Source of the DNA: Lanius collurio
Lineage: Eukaryota > Chordata > Aves > Passeriformes > Laniidae
Assembly: GCA_020086605.1 (NCBI GenBank)
Contig: JACBWW010000012.1
Span: 10,399,845-10,463,844, forward strand
Direction: 5' to 3'
Length of the DNA stretch: 64,000 nucleotides
Within the stretch, counting starts at the first letter, position 1. Every line of letters begins with the position of its first letter. Shown here piece after piece: positions 51,187 to 64,000 of this stretch. Position numbers and translations under genes: made by a program. Under the pieces are notes generated by a model. That model searched no databases, had not been told where the DNA came from, and saw nothing but the letters and a program-made list of their open reading frames with translations.

Positions 51187-54100
51187 ATTTAAACAGACCT
51201 GAATTTCAGCCAGTAATCCATTTCAACACACACTAACGATTAAGGAGGTAAGGCATTTATCTTTTACTGATGGTACCTTTGAGCAAATCTAGTCCCAGCA
51301 GTAAAAATAATCTCAATATTACAAAGTAGTCTAACACTTACCTGTTTTGCATGATCAAGGGTTTTGACAGAACAGTTCCACATTTCTCCTTCCATTTCTG
51401 GCCACTCAAGCGTAGCTGTGCATTAAATCAACTTGACTCTTTTTCTTTCTATTCCAAGTTTGAGGCAGTTTGGGGAAATTGACTCAGATGTTTGTCAAGT
51501 TGTTCTATAATAATTAAACAGAACAAGACTTTATTGATCATATGACTTTCCTGAGCGATGAGTCCCAATTGAATTACACAAGAAAAAATAAACACAGTGT
51601 TCTCTTGTAGTTATAATTTTCTGGTTTTCTAAACTGAGATGAATTTTCTAAATCTTTCAGTATAGACTGGAATTTGTTCTCATCTTTAAGTTCCAAAAAC
51701 AAAGACTCAATATTTATTTTTTCTTTTTAGGTGAGGACACCAGTTTCCTGAACTTGAAATATGTCTGTGTAAATTTTCCAACATGTTTCATCTGACAACC
51801 AAAACATTACAGCAGAATTTGTGGCCAGCCACGTTCTGGTGTCATTTTCCCTTCCTTAAATTCCCAGAAAGTCCAGTAGGTTTTTATGTATACACAGGAT
51901 AACTATTTCCTGTAAGTGGCATATTCAAAACTAGTAAAATTACATTCAAACAGTGATAAAATGTGAAAGTTAGTTTCAGGCAAAGATACCTGTATTAATT
52001 TTATTTTAATATTTTCCTTCCATCAATGTCAGCAATAGGCCATTTACTTACCAAATACAGAGGTCATCCCCCCCCTTGTATTTCAAGGAGATATTCCCAT
52101 TCAGTTAATTACATGGAGCTTAATTATCTAATCCATTCTTGTTCTGAATAATGTCCTCCATGTAGGTATGGTTTACAACAACAAGCTTATTTGTTTTATT
52201 ATTATAATCACTCCTAAGTCTATCAGGAAAAGAGAGTGAGAGTCTCAAGAATATTTTTAAGACTAGGAAGTTCAAATGAAATGCTTTCAATCAGCATAAA
52301 AATGATTGAAGAAACAGTTCTCTCAAGTCTTTTAAAATATTCTGATCTAATCCAAAGTGTATTTTAATGGTCTTTGGTCAACCAAAACCTTGTTTAAATA
52401 TGACAGTAATTAACTACGATGATTCAGTGAAGAATAACTCCAAATTACTGAAGTTACTGGCATTTAAAGGAATTTCTGGGCTTTTGATGCAGTGAATTGC
52501 ATGAATGGAATTTACCTAAAGATAAAAAGAAATTTCCACACAGTCTTTCATCTAAAAAAGTTATTTTCAGAGATTGAAAAAAAAAGAGCTGTAGAAAAGG
52601 TTAACATGAAGTTACAATGCTAGGCCTGGTCATGACTCTGATCCTCATCAGAGTCTAATCCTGACACCATGACAACCCTGAAGTACAATTTTCAGCACTA
52701 TCTAAAGAAATATTTACAATATCTAGAGTGAAATGAAAACAAGGGTTGGTTTGTCAGCTGTGGTTTTCAGCACTTGAGCTGGGGAACAGTGGAAAGATAG
52801 GACTGTAAAGCAAAGTGACTCCTGCAAAACACATTATAGTGAATCACAGCCTCAATAATAATTTCTCCTAATCCTTTTGAGTTTTCCTTTTGGATATAAT
52901 TTCTTACAAGTGTTTAGCCTATTTTTTTCTTCTAAATAATTTAGATGTGTTGAGTAGAAGAGCTGCAGGGAAAATGGACTCCTCTAGGCAACGGCTCTCC
53001 TCAGACACCTGACACATCTACTTTGGGCTGCTCCTTTTCTATTCACACTTTGTAGAATAAAGGCTAGAAGAAATGGCTCTAGTTCATTCAGAGGAACAAA
53101 TACCTCAGGCTGAGTCCCAATAAGTGTGACAACCAATCCCTAGAAACTCAATCTCAAATATGTTGAGATTTTCCTCGGACCTTGGAGCCTACTTCCAGAA
53201 TGCCAGTATATCCAGGAAAGCAAGAATGCTGTAACTCCATATCTTGCAGCAGGGCAAGAAGAGCAACAGAAGCTGAAAACTGCAGAGACAGTTGTTATTG
53301 AGAGGGAAAGGCTGAGCCAGGAGGACACAGACATCCTGGACTAGGTTCACAGCCTTGCTGCCGGCTTCCTGCCAGGGGTGAGGCAAATCAGCAAAACGCC
53401 ATAGCCCAGTTCCCCACCTACACAACAAGGTCATTTCTTCCTTTCTCCCACGCACATTCTGTCTCCCTCAGTAACAGCTGATGGCTCAGCTGCAGCACTG
53501 CTCCTGCCACAAAACCCTTTCTGCACCAGCCAGGTGAGGGGAGACCAGGGACCTACACATATGGATGGAGGGACGATGACCTGAAAACAGTGAAAAACAT
53601 ATGTGCCATGAGACAGCACATGCAAAGTCTTCCAGGAACTGGTAAACTGAAGACAAGAGGCTGATGAATGTGCCCATCATCCAGTGATGGGATAAACTGG
53701 ACCATATCAGAAGAGGAAATGGGATACTGCATGCAGAGAGATACCTCAGAGTCCAAACACCTTTCTAGGAAGCACAGTAGTACCCCCCAGGATGACCACC
53801 CACTTCTGAGTAAGTGTACAGCTGGGCTGGTCTCTCACTGTCGCTCCAGCTGTGTGCAGATGCATGACCTGCTCAAAAGAGTAAGAGAATTAATAGAAGA
53901 AATAGCTTTCTGCCATTAACATCTCAAGTCTACTAATAAAAAACAAATTTATAAGAGCTGTTTTAAAAAGTCTGGTTGTGCTGTGTTCCCACACCAGACC
54001 TGATCCCCTTTCAGGGAATTCACAACACTTCCTCAGGTATATTTGAAGTATGTACCACAATATGGTCACAACTCTTTCAAGACCCCAAGAAGCTAGTTTT

Positions 54101-57100
54101 ACCTTGTAGTCACTGTACTATTAGTGCTGCTATTATTAGTAGCAGCACAAGAAAATTTTAGTTCAGAAAAAAGAAATAGCTTCAATTTACTATCTTGATT
54201 TATACTGAGTATGATCTACTTCACTTGTAAACAAGGGCTTTTATACAAGGGTAGGGAAATACTATAAGCCAGTATAACGATGCAGACAAATAGGAGAACA
54301 GAACTGGGTTGAACAAGCATTTCCAGATTGATGAATTGTGCAATTTGCAACCTTATTGCTCCTTTAACAAAGAAGCTTGAGCCATTACAGTTACATTAAA
54401 GACTTTCCTTAATTAAAAAAAAAAAAAAAATCATATGGGGTATTCTTTATAACAGGTATTAAATCTTCATTTTTCAAGAGATTTGAGGGGGTTTAAATTT
54501 ACTGCACTGATGCCAGGGATTGAAACCAACTAATACTAAAATAAAAATCTAGTAGAGGGAGAAGACATTTATTTTGATGAACCTACCTTTTTAATGCAGG
54601 TCTCTCAGACAGCAGCTTGTCCTTGGCCTGTCCTGAGGTGTCCAAGCAAGATCAGCAAGGGAAGTGAGAATAGAAAAAGGAGCAGCTGGAGTTTTGGAGG
54701 TAGATCTGAAACTTTGTTCATCTATAGAACTGCATGCTGATCTATCCAATTCACATATATGCAATTATAACTAACAAAGATTCACATTTGAACTTCATGC
54801 TTTGAGTATATTCACGAGTTAAAAATACTTTTTAAATCAACAGTAAAAATGCGCATTTGTTTCAGATAACAAAACCTTTTTTACTTTTGTAAGCCATTAA
54901 GAAGCTAATGGTTTAGATCAGAGTTCCTGAAGTAACTTAATGCCCAAAAGTACTTCCAAGGTTCTCATAGTCCAGGAGAGAATTCTGCAATACAAGTAAA
55001 AATTGCATACATCAAACAAAAAGTTGTATCTTCAAAAAACAAGTTTGGTTCTGATGTATAATTCCAGATTTTTAGGGGGAATAATTTCTACTGCTGCCCC
55101 ACCTCCACCAACTAATGCCGCTCGCAAAGTACATCAGGACAATCAATTCTGAAACTTGATTTCAGTTTTCATTCCTTTATTGGTATTTGCGTATTTAGGT
55201 CAAAGGATTATGCTAATGCAAAATCAAGGCAGAGAAATTAAACACAGGAAATAATTTTAACAAGTAGCAATGCAGCTCCCCAGGTTCTCTGCCTTACACA
55301 ATGAACAGCTAATATCTGTACATAAAAATGCCTCCAGCTTCACTTGTCTACAGCAGCAGGAGGAATTTCCTGGTTTCTTTACACTCACAACCATATAAGC
55401 TATCAGGCTGGCTTCTCACGCATAATGCTCATATGGGTTTGATTATAATTATAGATCATAATGTCCAACTTCTAAATAACATTTTTCAGCAGTAGATTTC
55501 AAAGCATATCAGAAAGGAAGCCAGCATTTTTATTCTCCTTTTATATGTGGGAGAAGAGATTCAGAATAGAAAAGTGACTTATGCCAGGATTCTTCACCCA
55601 CCAGCAAAGCACCCAAAATAGTACACAGTCCATAAAGCAAAGTTTTACCATTCTGCTATTCTGTTATGAATGATTGTTGAAAATCACAGTGAAAACACTT
55701 GCATATTGTAAAGAGTTAAATATTTGCTCTTTTCTGACAACAGAAGAAGTATTTTTGTGTCTTTGTTCACTAAGCTGATATAAGAGATTGCCTAGCTAAG
55801 GGCAGCAGCATTTTTTAACCAGCAGACAGATTATATGACAGAGGTCTCTGTACTGCTCCTTTCAAAAGTAAATTGGAAAAGAAAATGGGAAGTTTTAGCA
55901 CTAGAGAGACAGATAAAGCCTGGAAAAAAACAGGCAGATGAAACAAAAAGAAAATAGTATGATCAGCAACACCGAAGAGCAATATGAAACATATGACAAC
56001 AGAGAAATCAATTCAGCCATGAGACTTTCCAATGAGATACATTTCCCTTGTAAGTGGAGTCAAATAGGAAGCCTCCAATTTCAGACTCTCCCCCAGGGAA
56101 CTTCTCTCAGCCCCAGGGCCAGCCATGTTCTGCTGGGGCTTGCCAAGACCATGATTTGGTCCTTGAGTCTCTAACATTCAATGATACCAGAGTAGACCAC
56201 ACCATAAGGCCTGATTCATCCATTATCTTTCATACAACTGCCTGGATTCCTAGATTTTAATAACATTCCCTTTTTTTCTTTTTTTTTTAATGTAGAAGTA
56301 TATAAAGTGCCAATGATGGGGTCTCCAAGCATGTCCAGGCTCAGGTAATGAGTCCAAAGAGACCATCCAGAAATCAGTTCCTGGCTGAATAAGCCAGCAA
56401 CTCAGATTTAGGGGCAGTGAGGATCACCCAGATCTAGTCCCCAACACCTTTAGATTACAGAAAACCACGCTCATGTGGCCTGAAGAAAATAAATGAAAAG
56501 CAGGGCTAGGCTGAAAAAATAAAAGAAAAATCTCACATTACATGTCTGAGGGGAGAAACAGAGTGAATTATACAAGTGGGAGTGGGCATCTCTTGTATGT
56601 AGTAAGTACTAAGGCAGGGGACAAGTAAGAGTGGTGTTTTTCTAAATGCTGTTGGCACAGCTTACCCTGCCAGAGAGTCAGGTACCAGAGGAGTAAATAA
56701 AGGAGTAGTGGGCTGAACACACTGTCCCTGATTTGAAATCTGATTACATCAATAGAAGCATTGCATCTGGCATCAAGAGTTTTTTTGATCACACCCAATA
56801 TCAACAGCAGCTTTGAACTGGAACAAAGTTTCATCATTACACAGATCTTCTTGGGCTCCATCCTTTCCAGTTTTATTTAACACAGAATGACAGTCCCCTT
56901 TGTAAATTAAACAGCTGGGGAACAAATTAGCCAGATCTACTTACAGTGTAGAAAATTAAGAGTATAAGTTAGCTTTTTGCAGTATCTGTGAGAAAGCTCC
57001 AGAAGTTCACAGATTAAATTAAAGTTCAAATTCACCCAGTGAGCCAGGCTCACTGGTTTGCTCAGTGTGTTCACACCTCCCAGCACACTGATTTCTAGGC

Positions 57101-58541
57101 ATAGCAGGAGTACAGAGCACAGACCAGCGATGCCCCTTGAATCTGCACAGGTGTGTTCCAGCTGGTGCCACATACACACAGTAACATTCCTCAAAGGCAT
57201 AAACTAATTTAAGAGAGCACAGAAAAAATCAGTTTAGTAAAAAGATAGAGGCAAAGGATGGAGAACACATGAGGCAAGTAAGAGTGAAAGGAACATTTAT
57301 TTTCACAAAGGCGCTGCACACAAAATTATCATGCTCACATGTATTTGGTGAAATACAAACATGGGAGGAATACCAACTATACTTTTTCTGTCAGATTTTT
57401 TTGCTAGATAACATCCTCTGAAAGACTTTTCTGAAATCTTAACTTCACCTATTAACATAGTCTTTAAAAACTCAACACATCTTTAATTGAAATAAATAAG
57501 CTGAACCCCTACTGGAAATCCCAAAATGCATGGCATCACAAAGGACCTGCAAGACAAAAGTATGGGAGACACCTGACTTTGGCCACAGTCTGGAAGGTTT
57601 TCCCCTAACCCCTCCTCCAAAAGTTTACTTCCAAATATATTCTCATCCAGAAATCAGTTCTCTACACCTTAAGATGAGTACACATAAAACTTGAGGTGAA
57701 TTTTGTCATTTTTGTTCCTTAGAGTTTCATTTTTCTTGCCCAAGAGCAAGAAGAAGATATAAGACAGTGGAGTGAAAAAAAAGAAGACAGAGACATTTAG
57801 GAGTGAAGGTGAAGTAAGAATGTGAGGCAAGGAAATGTTAGGGATGGGGTAGAAATGAGAAGTCGGGAAGGATAAAGCAAAGAATTGCTGGGTGAGAAAA
57901 CTGTGTCTGGAAAGACAAATGTGATAAGAGAGACTCAGTAAGGAAAGACAATACCAGGAGAGAAAAAGACAGTACATTGGAAGAAATAGTACATTATCTC
58001 TTCAGAATTTTCATAACCTATACACAGAGTAGGACTGAATTAAAGATTCACTATCAATGTTCATTCTATCATTGGCTAATCTGTTTTTTTTTTGGCAGGA
58101 GCTTAACTTTGCAACCTTCATGTCGTTTTAATGTTGTTTTTGAGTTCTTATAACACCTTATTTGAGAGATTGAGACTTACCCATCACAACTGCAATTTTC
58201 AGATTTAAATGTTTCTGAAGCAACTGGAGCATAAAAGTGTGTCAAAACAATCCTTTTTCACGCCCAGCACACTTGGAGCTAAAATGGTCTTCTTTGAAAT
58301 CCTTTGAAAAAATCCCACTTCTGAGAGCAGAACAAGCATGAAGAATTGCACACCAAGAAGTAATTTGGGGGATGTTATAAACCATGTAAAAGACAAATTA
58401 GAATGAAAGAGACATCCTTTCTCTGCCATCTAAATTGTGTAGTACCCCCATGAATACAATGTGTTTTCCAATAATCCTCGGGGAAGACACCTCCAACAAC
58501 ATTTTTCACTTACAAGGTTTAAAGAGAACTTTCACAATGCA
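51187..58541. other. Non-coding stretch
   Basis: No exon, RNA gene or recognisable transposon. An A16 run lies at 54415-54430, and purine-rich wording at about 57770-57970 explains a Ser/Phe-rich minus-strand frame there. Open frames reach 102 codons without motif. Confidence 0.45.
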
Positions 58542-58632
58542 ATCCATGGTTTGGAAGTCTTAGGAATTGCACAACATCCAGTTTTATGGATGGCATCCAA
58601 ACACGAGACATCTTACTTAGCATCAAAGATCT
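58542..58632 (+). repeat. Inverted repeat, left arm (91 bp)
   Basis: Begins ATCCATGGTTTGGAAGTC and ends CATCAAAGATCT. Its reverse complement recurs at 58981-59071 with 82 of 91 identical bases and no gap (hand alignment). The arms are separated by 348 bp. Transcribed in either direction, the pair could fold into a long hairpin. No transposase or known terminal motif was recognised. Confidence 0.92.
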
Positions 58633-58980
58633 CCAGTGCTTGGTATGGTTGGATGCATTCCTGGATGTATCTCTGCAGATGCCTTTGAAGGATGCTGTGG
58701 CTGAAAAACTGCTGCAAATAATTTGGGTGCTAAGCAGCTTTAAGCATTGCCTCCAGTGAAAGCATTTAAAACATGCAAAAGATGCAAAGACCTTAAGTAG
58801 GCCATTTCATTATTTATTCATTTCAACTTACCTTTATCGGTTTGACAATGTAGACAAGAATTTCCAAAGTCAGCTTATAAAACAGCCTTATATGATGGCC
58901 TTTGAGCTATTTTCTCAGAATTACATATGATCTATTCCTCTTGATTTTCAGCATCCTAAACATATATTATTCATGACTCT

Positions 58981-59071
58981 AGATCTTTGATGCTAAGTAA
59001 GATGCCTCAAGTTTGGATGCCATCCATAAAAAGAGATGTTGTATAATTCCTAAGAATTCCAAACCATGGAT
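58981..59071 (-). repeat. Inverted repeat, right arm (91 bp)
   Basis: The mirror copy of the left arm, starting AGATCTTTGATGC and ending AAACCATGGAT. The nine mismatches are spread along the arm. Similarity stops abruptly at both ends of the arms, which suggests one inverted duplication or element termini rather than gradual decay. Confidence 0.92.
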
Positions 59072-62000
59072 CCCAGGTCCCAAGTGACAGAGCAGAGAAC
59101 AAATTTTCAGAATAGGTGAGAGCATTGAGCAATGCATGATGAACAGTCTTGGCACAAATAGCCTCTGATAACCTTTGAGATCCTTTTTGAGAGGCCTCTC
59201 CTTTGAAAAATGGCCAGGAGTAGTTACCTAATTATAGCCATTAGGTAACACCCTAGGCATTGCTCTAATAAAACTAATGGAGCAAGAAAGGTAGCAGTTC
59301 ACTACTTTAGACTACAATAACCTAATATCTGTAGCCCCTCTCTTTTAATTATTCTAAACCCTACCTTCATGTATTGTTAATATTCAATAAATAAGTGCAA
59401 TCCAATGCTTTCATTGCCACAACCCTTATCCATTATCCTGGAAGAAATTGCACTAACTAAATATTTAGCTTTATTTAAAGGTTTGTTTAATACAGGCTTT
59501 AAATACAGGTTTACCAATATAAACTACGTCACTCAGTGCCACCAAGAGTAGGCATTCATTGGATAAACAGCATCTGTTACTTTTGTGAGGTAAAGGCTTT
59601 CCTTTGCTGCTTTTAATAAACTTCTGCATTGTAGGCATCTCAGACTTTTGCTGGAGCTTTCTGCCACATCTGCTCTCCATGAGATACAAGACAGGAATCC
59701 ACAATTAGAACTTTTTAAAGCGCTTTTATGTCATGCTTTTAATTTCACTTTTGCAAACTCAGATAATTTTAAAATTGTTTCATTCTAGCATTTCAGCAGC
59801 CAAGAGGGGAGATGCAAAACAAGCCCTTTGAATTGTCATTCTATTAAAAAGCAGCTTGTCAGGATTGGCTGGAGAAATTTACATTTAAAGAAGCATCTGT
59901 ACCTTAATGAGATATTATCAATATTGCCCCAGCAGCACACCCAAATAGATGGGATTCTCTGTGTTTTTATCACTTTCAGTCATCTCCAAATCCTACATTC
60001 TCTTGGGAAAGATTCATGGCTCAGTCTGATACATTGCTGCCTCTGCAAAATTGCAATTCAGCCAAACAGCAGCATCAGTAAATGTAATGTCCCATTCAAT
60101 TCATTGTTCCAGATATGACTTTCAAAGCTTAGCGGGGCAACTTATAAAACAATGATATTAAAAAAGCCATTTTTATCTTTCTCCATATATTTTTATTTAC
60201 TAGGGAAAGGAAAATAACTATGAAAGCAACTAGTGCCATTTTGAAGAGTAATAAATTAGGTCCTAAAATACAGGAAATGAAAATACTGTGATCCTCCTAT
60301 TATCAATGACTCTGAGTACAGAATAATATTGGCTGCATATTTAAATAATCCAGCTGATAATTAAAGCTACCACATATGCAGGGTAGTGGAAATAAGGCAG
60401 TCATATCAAAATGAAAACAGACTACCTTGTTTCTTCATTTCCTGGTTCTTTTTCTGTATATCTATTTGTAAGCTTGATGTTTCCTTGGTATACATTTTCA
60501 TTTAACATCTGTGCATGAACATAGATAAAGCATAAAAATGCATATATATCTATATTTAATATTTTATATCTTTCTGAAGGAAAGCATATACAGAGTACTG
60601 ATAATGCCGCTTCTTTCCCAAAGAAAGAGCTGTGAGTTCCAGGAGTCTGGTCATATCTCAAGGATGACATACTTCAGTCTCTTAGGTGAAAAGAGACAAG
60701 GAGGTAGCCAGCTGGCTCATGTGAAGTCAAATCTTCTATGCCAGCTGGACAAGAAACAGCATTGCTGTTAGCTTTGGAGGCTGCTGCCTGCCTACTAACT
60801 ACGGGAAGACCAGAAGAGTTAAGAAGCAAAACCTACATGCAAACAATTTTCCATCCCATATGGAGTTGTCATTATCCCTCTGAGCGTAATTAGGTTTGCC
60901 AGATTTACAGTGCTGTGTGCAGCAATACCCTGAGTCAGACTGCTCAGCTGCTTGCCACTCACAGCATTTCCAAGTCAGGCCTCGTTACCCTCCTGGCTGC
61001 GAACAATGAGGAGAAGGCTGCACATTAGTGCTCCTGGTCCTAGAGGGAAGCTGAAAAACTCTTGGAAGGAAAAAGGAATAAGGCACTCAACAAAAGTGGA
61101 ATATGGAGCTGCTCCTAATAACCCTTCTGATTCCTAAACCCCAGATAACTGGTTATCTTTCAGTACAGGTACAGCCAGCATGTCTGCCACAAGATAAGAC
61201 TTTTGGCAAATAACCTTAAAAAACCCATTTTCACTGACTCTCAGCTGCTGAACTTGAAGGAGCATACAGAATATATTTAATTTCTTTTATCTTTCACTGA
61301 CTTTGTGTAATAATTACCATATTTTTGCAACATTGCCACATACACCTGAACATGTCACTTGGTTTGAAACCCCTGAGGCAGAGGCCATGGCTGAACTCAA
61401 ATTGTAAGTTGTCAGGGACTGTTAAATTGATTATGTGTGTGTAAGTTTTATGGACAAAGAAACTAAAGGGCAGAGTCTGACTCACACTTATCCTGCAGAT
61501 CTGTGGCAGGAATGAGAACACAGCACAAATGCCTTGACCTCAATCTTGCGTGTAAGCCAAATGCACTGTCTCTTGATTTAACCTGTAAATTTAGTGAAAA
61601 GACAGCTGCTGGAGTTATGGTGTCTCTTGTTAACCAAGACCACTAACACACTGGGTATTTGGAGCAGCTCTTTCCACAGTTATGCATGAAAGACTGAGTA
61701 TAATCTCCAAGGAAGAAGCCAGCTTGTTCAAAAGAAGTAATCTTAATTCTAAATCTTTGTACCAAATGTAAACAGATATCTCCAAAAAATGCCACTTGTA
61801 CTATCCTCTGTTACTCCAATTGAGCCCAGAACCACAAAAAGGAAAAAAACAGAAAACATATTGACTAAGCCAGATTTAAAATTATTTCATATCAAGCCAG
61901 CAATAACAGAGAACTACTTCACTCAATGTTTCAGCCATACTTCTGATTCATGAAGATGGGACCACCTATTTAAATCATATCGAGCTCCTTACTGTTGTGA

Positions 62001-64000
62001 ACATAAAAAATTATACTGCTGACACAATAGGGCAACTTTACAAACACGAAGAACGTGAGATAAATTCAATAAAACTAATAAAATAATTCCCATAATAAGC
62101 ATAGGCATTCCAGACTCTGCAGCCTACAGCCCTGACCCATGACAATCAAGAACATGACCAAAGTACACTGCATCTCTTCCTGCCTCTCCACTAGGGCTTG
62201 CTCTCCTTTCAGCTGGGAAATGAAAGGCAACTTTAGGTCTCATCAGGCAAAGTCTTAGCACATAAAAACTTTCAACCAAAGACTACCAAGGGATGTAGAT
62301 CACAGATTTAATCCTAGAGATCAGTAGCTGGAAATGCCTGGTAACACAAATTCAATGACCATGAACCATAAATACAGACATAAAAAAGACAAATGCAATG
62401 CTATGACATCACACATGGTAGAAAAAAAATCAAAGCACTGTGTATTATTTAGAATTCATTTAGAATTAAGCTTACAAATTTCAGTTACGTGTTTTATGAT
62501 ACATCAGGACTACTTCAGGTCAAAGAAGGGCTAAGATGATCAGAGGAATGAATGTTATCTTACATAAAAGGCACAAAATCCAGAAAAAAAAGAAAAATGC
62601 CAGCAGTCTTTGGAGAGCTGTATATGAATTCACTGGCTTAAGAACACTGGAGGGAGAAAACAGCTGTTGAAACACAGTACAGACTGAAGACTCAATGTAT
62701 ATATCCAGGCTATAAATAAGCATAGAGTGGACCTGCCATAAGACAAATGCATATCCAGAATGTTCTGCCCATGCAGATAAGAGGAGAAGACACCTTAACC
62801 AATTTTGGTGAAGCTGGTGCATTTAAAAGTAGGTCAATATGCCAATGTGCTTAGCACAGCAGCTTAGATTTGATGATCTATGGAATCCTTTTCACTTCTG
62901 TCATCACATTTTTTGCTAAGTGATTATTGTAGTGATTGAATCAGGAAAATTCATGTATCACTAAAACAAAACCCATCATGGTCTGATGCTGAACAAAACA
63001 GAGAATTTCTGAATATTTATACTGTTTTACTGGGGGGGAAGAGATGAGTTATGAGTCCAAAAACCTTAATTTTTCTTAATTATATAAAGTTGACCCCTAA
63101 AAAAATACTGGTTTTACTCAAACTTTACCAGGCTGATAAGCTTTATCCCTTAGTCTCTAGGCCTGTCTAATATCTGTCCCATGAAAAGCTGGATGATATC
63201 AGAATATATCATTTTACTGTTTGAGGTCATTTATAACAACATCAACCATTTGCCCTTAGAGTGCCATAACACAAGACATGAATGCAAATTGAAGGTGAGA
63301 CATTTGTTACCACAGTAGAAACAATTTGATTCCAGATAGCATGTGTGATATACAACCATTCCTCATATTTTAGTTTTTCTTGTTTGGTTTTATTTATGGG
63401 CCATAAAACTGTAATTCAGCAGTGAAGAATGAAACACTTTATTGAACTTCTATACAGTATTTACACTTCTTGCATCAGTTGTCACTTTTTCATGGTAATG
63501 GGACATATTGGGAATCCCAAAGCCATGAAGATTTATGGACCTCTCGACTGCACTGGTAGAAATACAGAGCACCATGAGCAGGCTCTCCCAAGAAGACCAA
63601 ACCAGTAAACTTTCACGTTAATTAAAAATCTCTGTAGGATTTATGGGTAACAGCTCAAGTTAATGGCAACTTCATCCTCTTTCAGCCATCATTCTTGTAT
63701 GGACAGTAATAATGTAGGAAAATAAAAAAAAAAAAAAAAAAGAATTTAAAATAAAGACAGTGTCTGACAAGGAAATTTTGAAATGTTGCAATACTTTAAA
63801 TTTACAGATTTTTTCCAGAAGCTGGGTCTCCCAGAATTCATTATCAAGTCAGTTTGTAAAACTTTTTTTTATGTCAATGATATTTCTAAGAGAAAGACCA
63901 ATTTTAATTTTAAATAAATAAATTACAATAAATGAAACCATAAAGAGGCAGCAAACTGATAAAAAATTTGTTGCTTGCAGGATATTGTTAGTGGTTCAGG
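59072..64000. other. Non-coding stretch
   Basis: No gene recognised. An A18 run lies at 63724-63741. The block near 59760-60120 has a low-repeat, conserved-element look (see findings), but this is an impression only. Open frames reach 100 codons without motif. Confidence 0.45.

Noticed and set aside
1..64000. CRISPR arrays, operons, bacterial promoters or ribosome binding sites, tRNA or rRNA genes
   Set aside because: Composition, repeats and absence of dense genes indicate a vertebrate nuclear genome; no cloverleaf or rRNA signature was seen.

Overview
The window looks like AT-rich, gene-poor vertebrate nuclear DNA, most likely from a bird. The evidence is several truncated CR1 LINEs with the typical avian 3'-end wording, few other repeats, many short poly(A) and microsatellite tracts, and one class II-like endogenous retrovirus (ERV). 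Turtles and crocodilians also carry CR1, so 'bird' (possibly a songbird) is an inference. I recognise no multi-exon host gene. Nearly all open frames are 60-150 codons and look like chance, repeat shadows or gap artefacts. The window is probably intergenic or inside a large intron.

Layout: 1-5745 AT-rich non-coding; 5746-6275 CR1 (minus); 7840-8097 CR1 reverse-transcriptase fragment (minus); 20191-20237 the 3' end of an LTR related to the ERV further on; 24258-24656 a 399-base assembly gap inside a homopurine tandem repeat; 34585-35128 CR1 (plus); 45143-47644 a compact ERV with target-site duplications; 50838-51186 a GC-rich patch of unknown origin; 58542-59071 a long inverted repeat with 91-bp arms.

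The main find is the element at 45149-47638. It has two LTRs (288 and 292 bp, TG...CA), a 6-bp target-site duplication (ACCATG), a primer-binding-site candidate two bases after the 5' LTR and a purine-rich tract before the 3' LTR. Its interior is only about 1.9 kb. I see no pol or env. It holds a gag matrix-like remnant, a GC-rich open stretch, and an intronless frame with a complete Y-box-type cold-shock domain that keeps the four RNA-stacking aromatic/His positions. The simplest reading is a replication-defective ERV that captured a spliced Y-box (YBX family) mRNA, much as acute transforming retroviruses capture host genes. The LTRs differ at about 10% of positions by hand count, so the insertion is old, yet the cold-shock frame is still open. 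Whether it is expressed or selected cannot be decided from this sequence alone.
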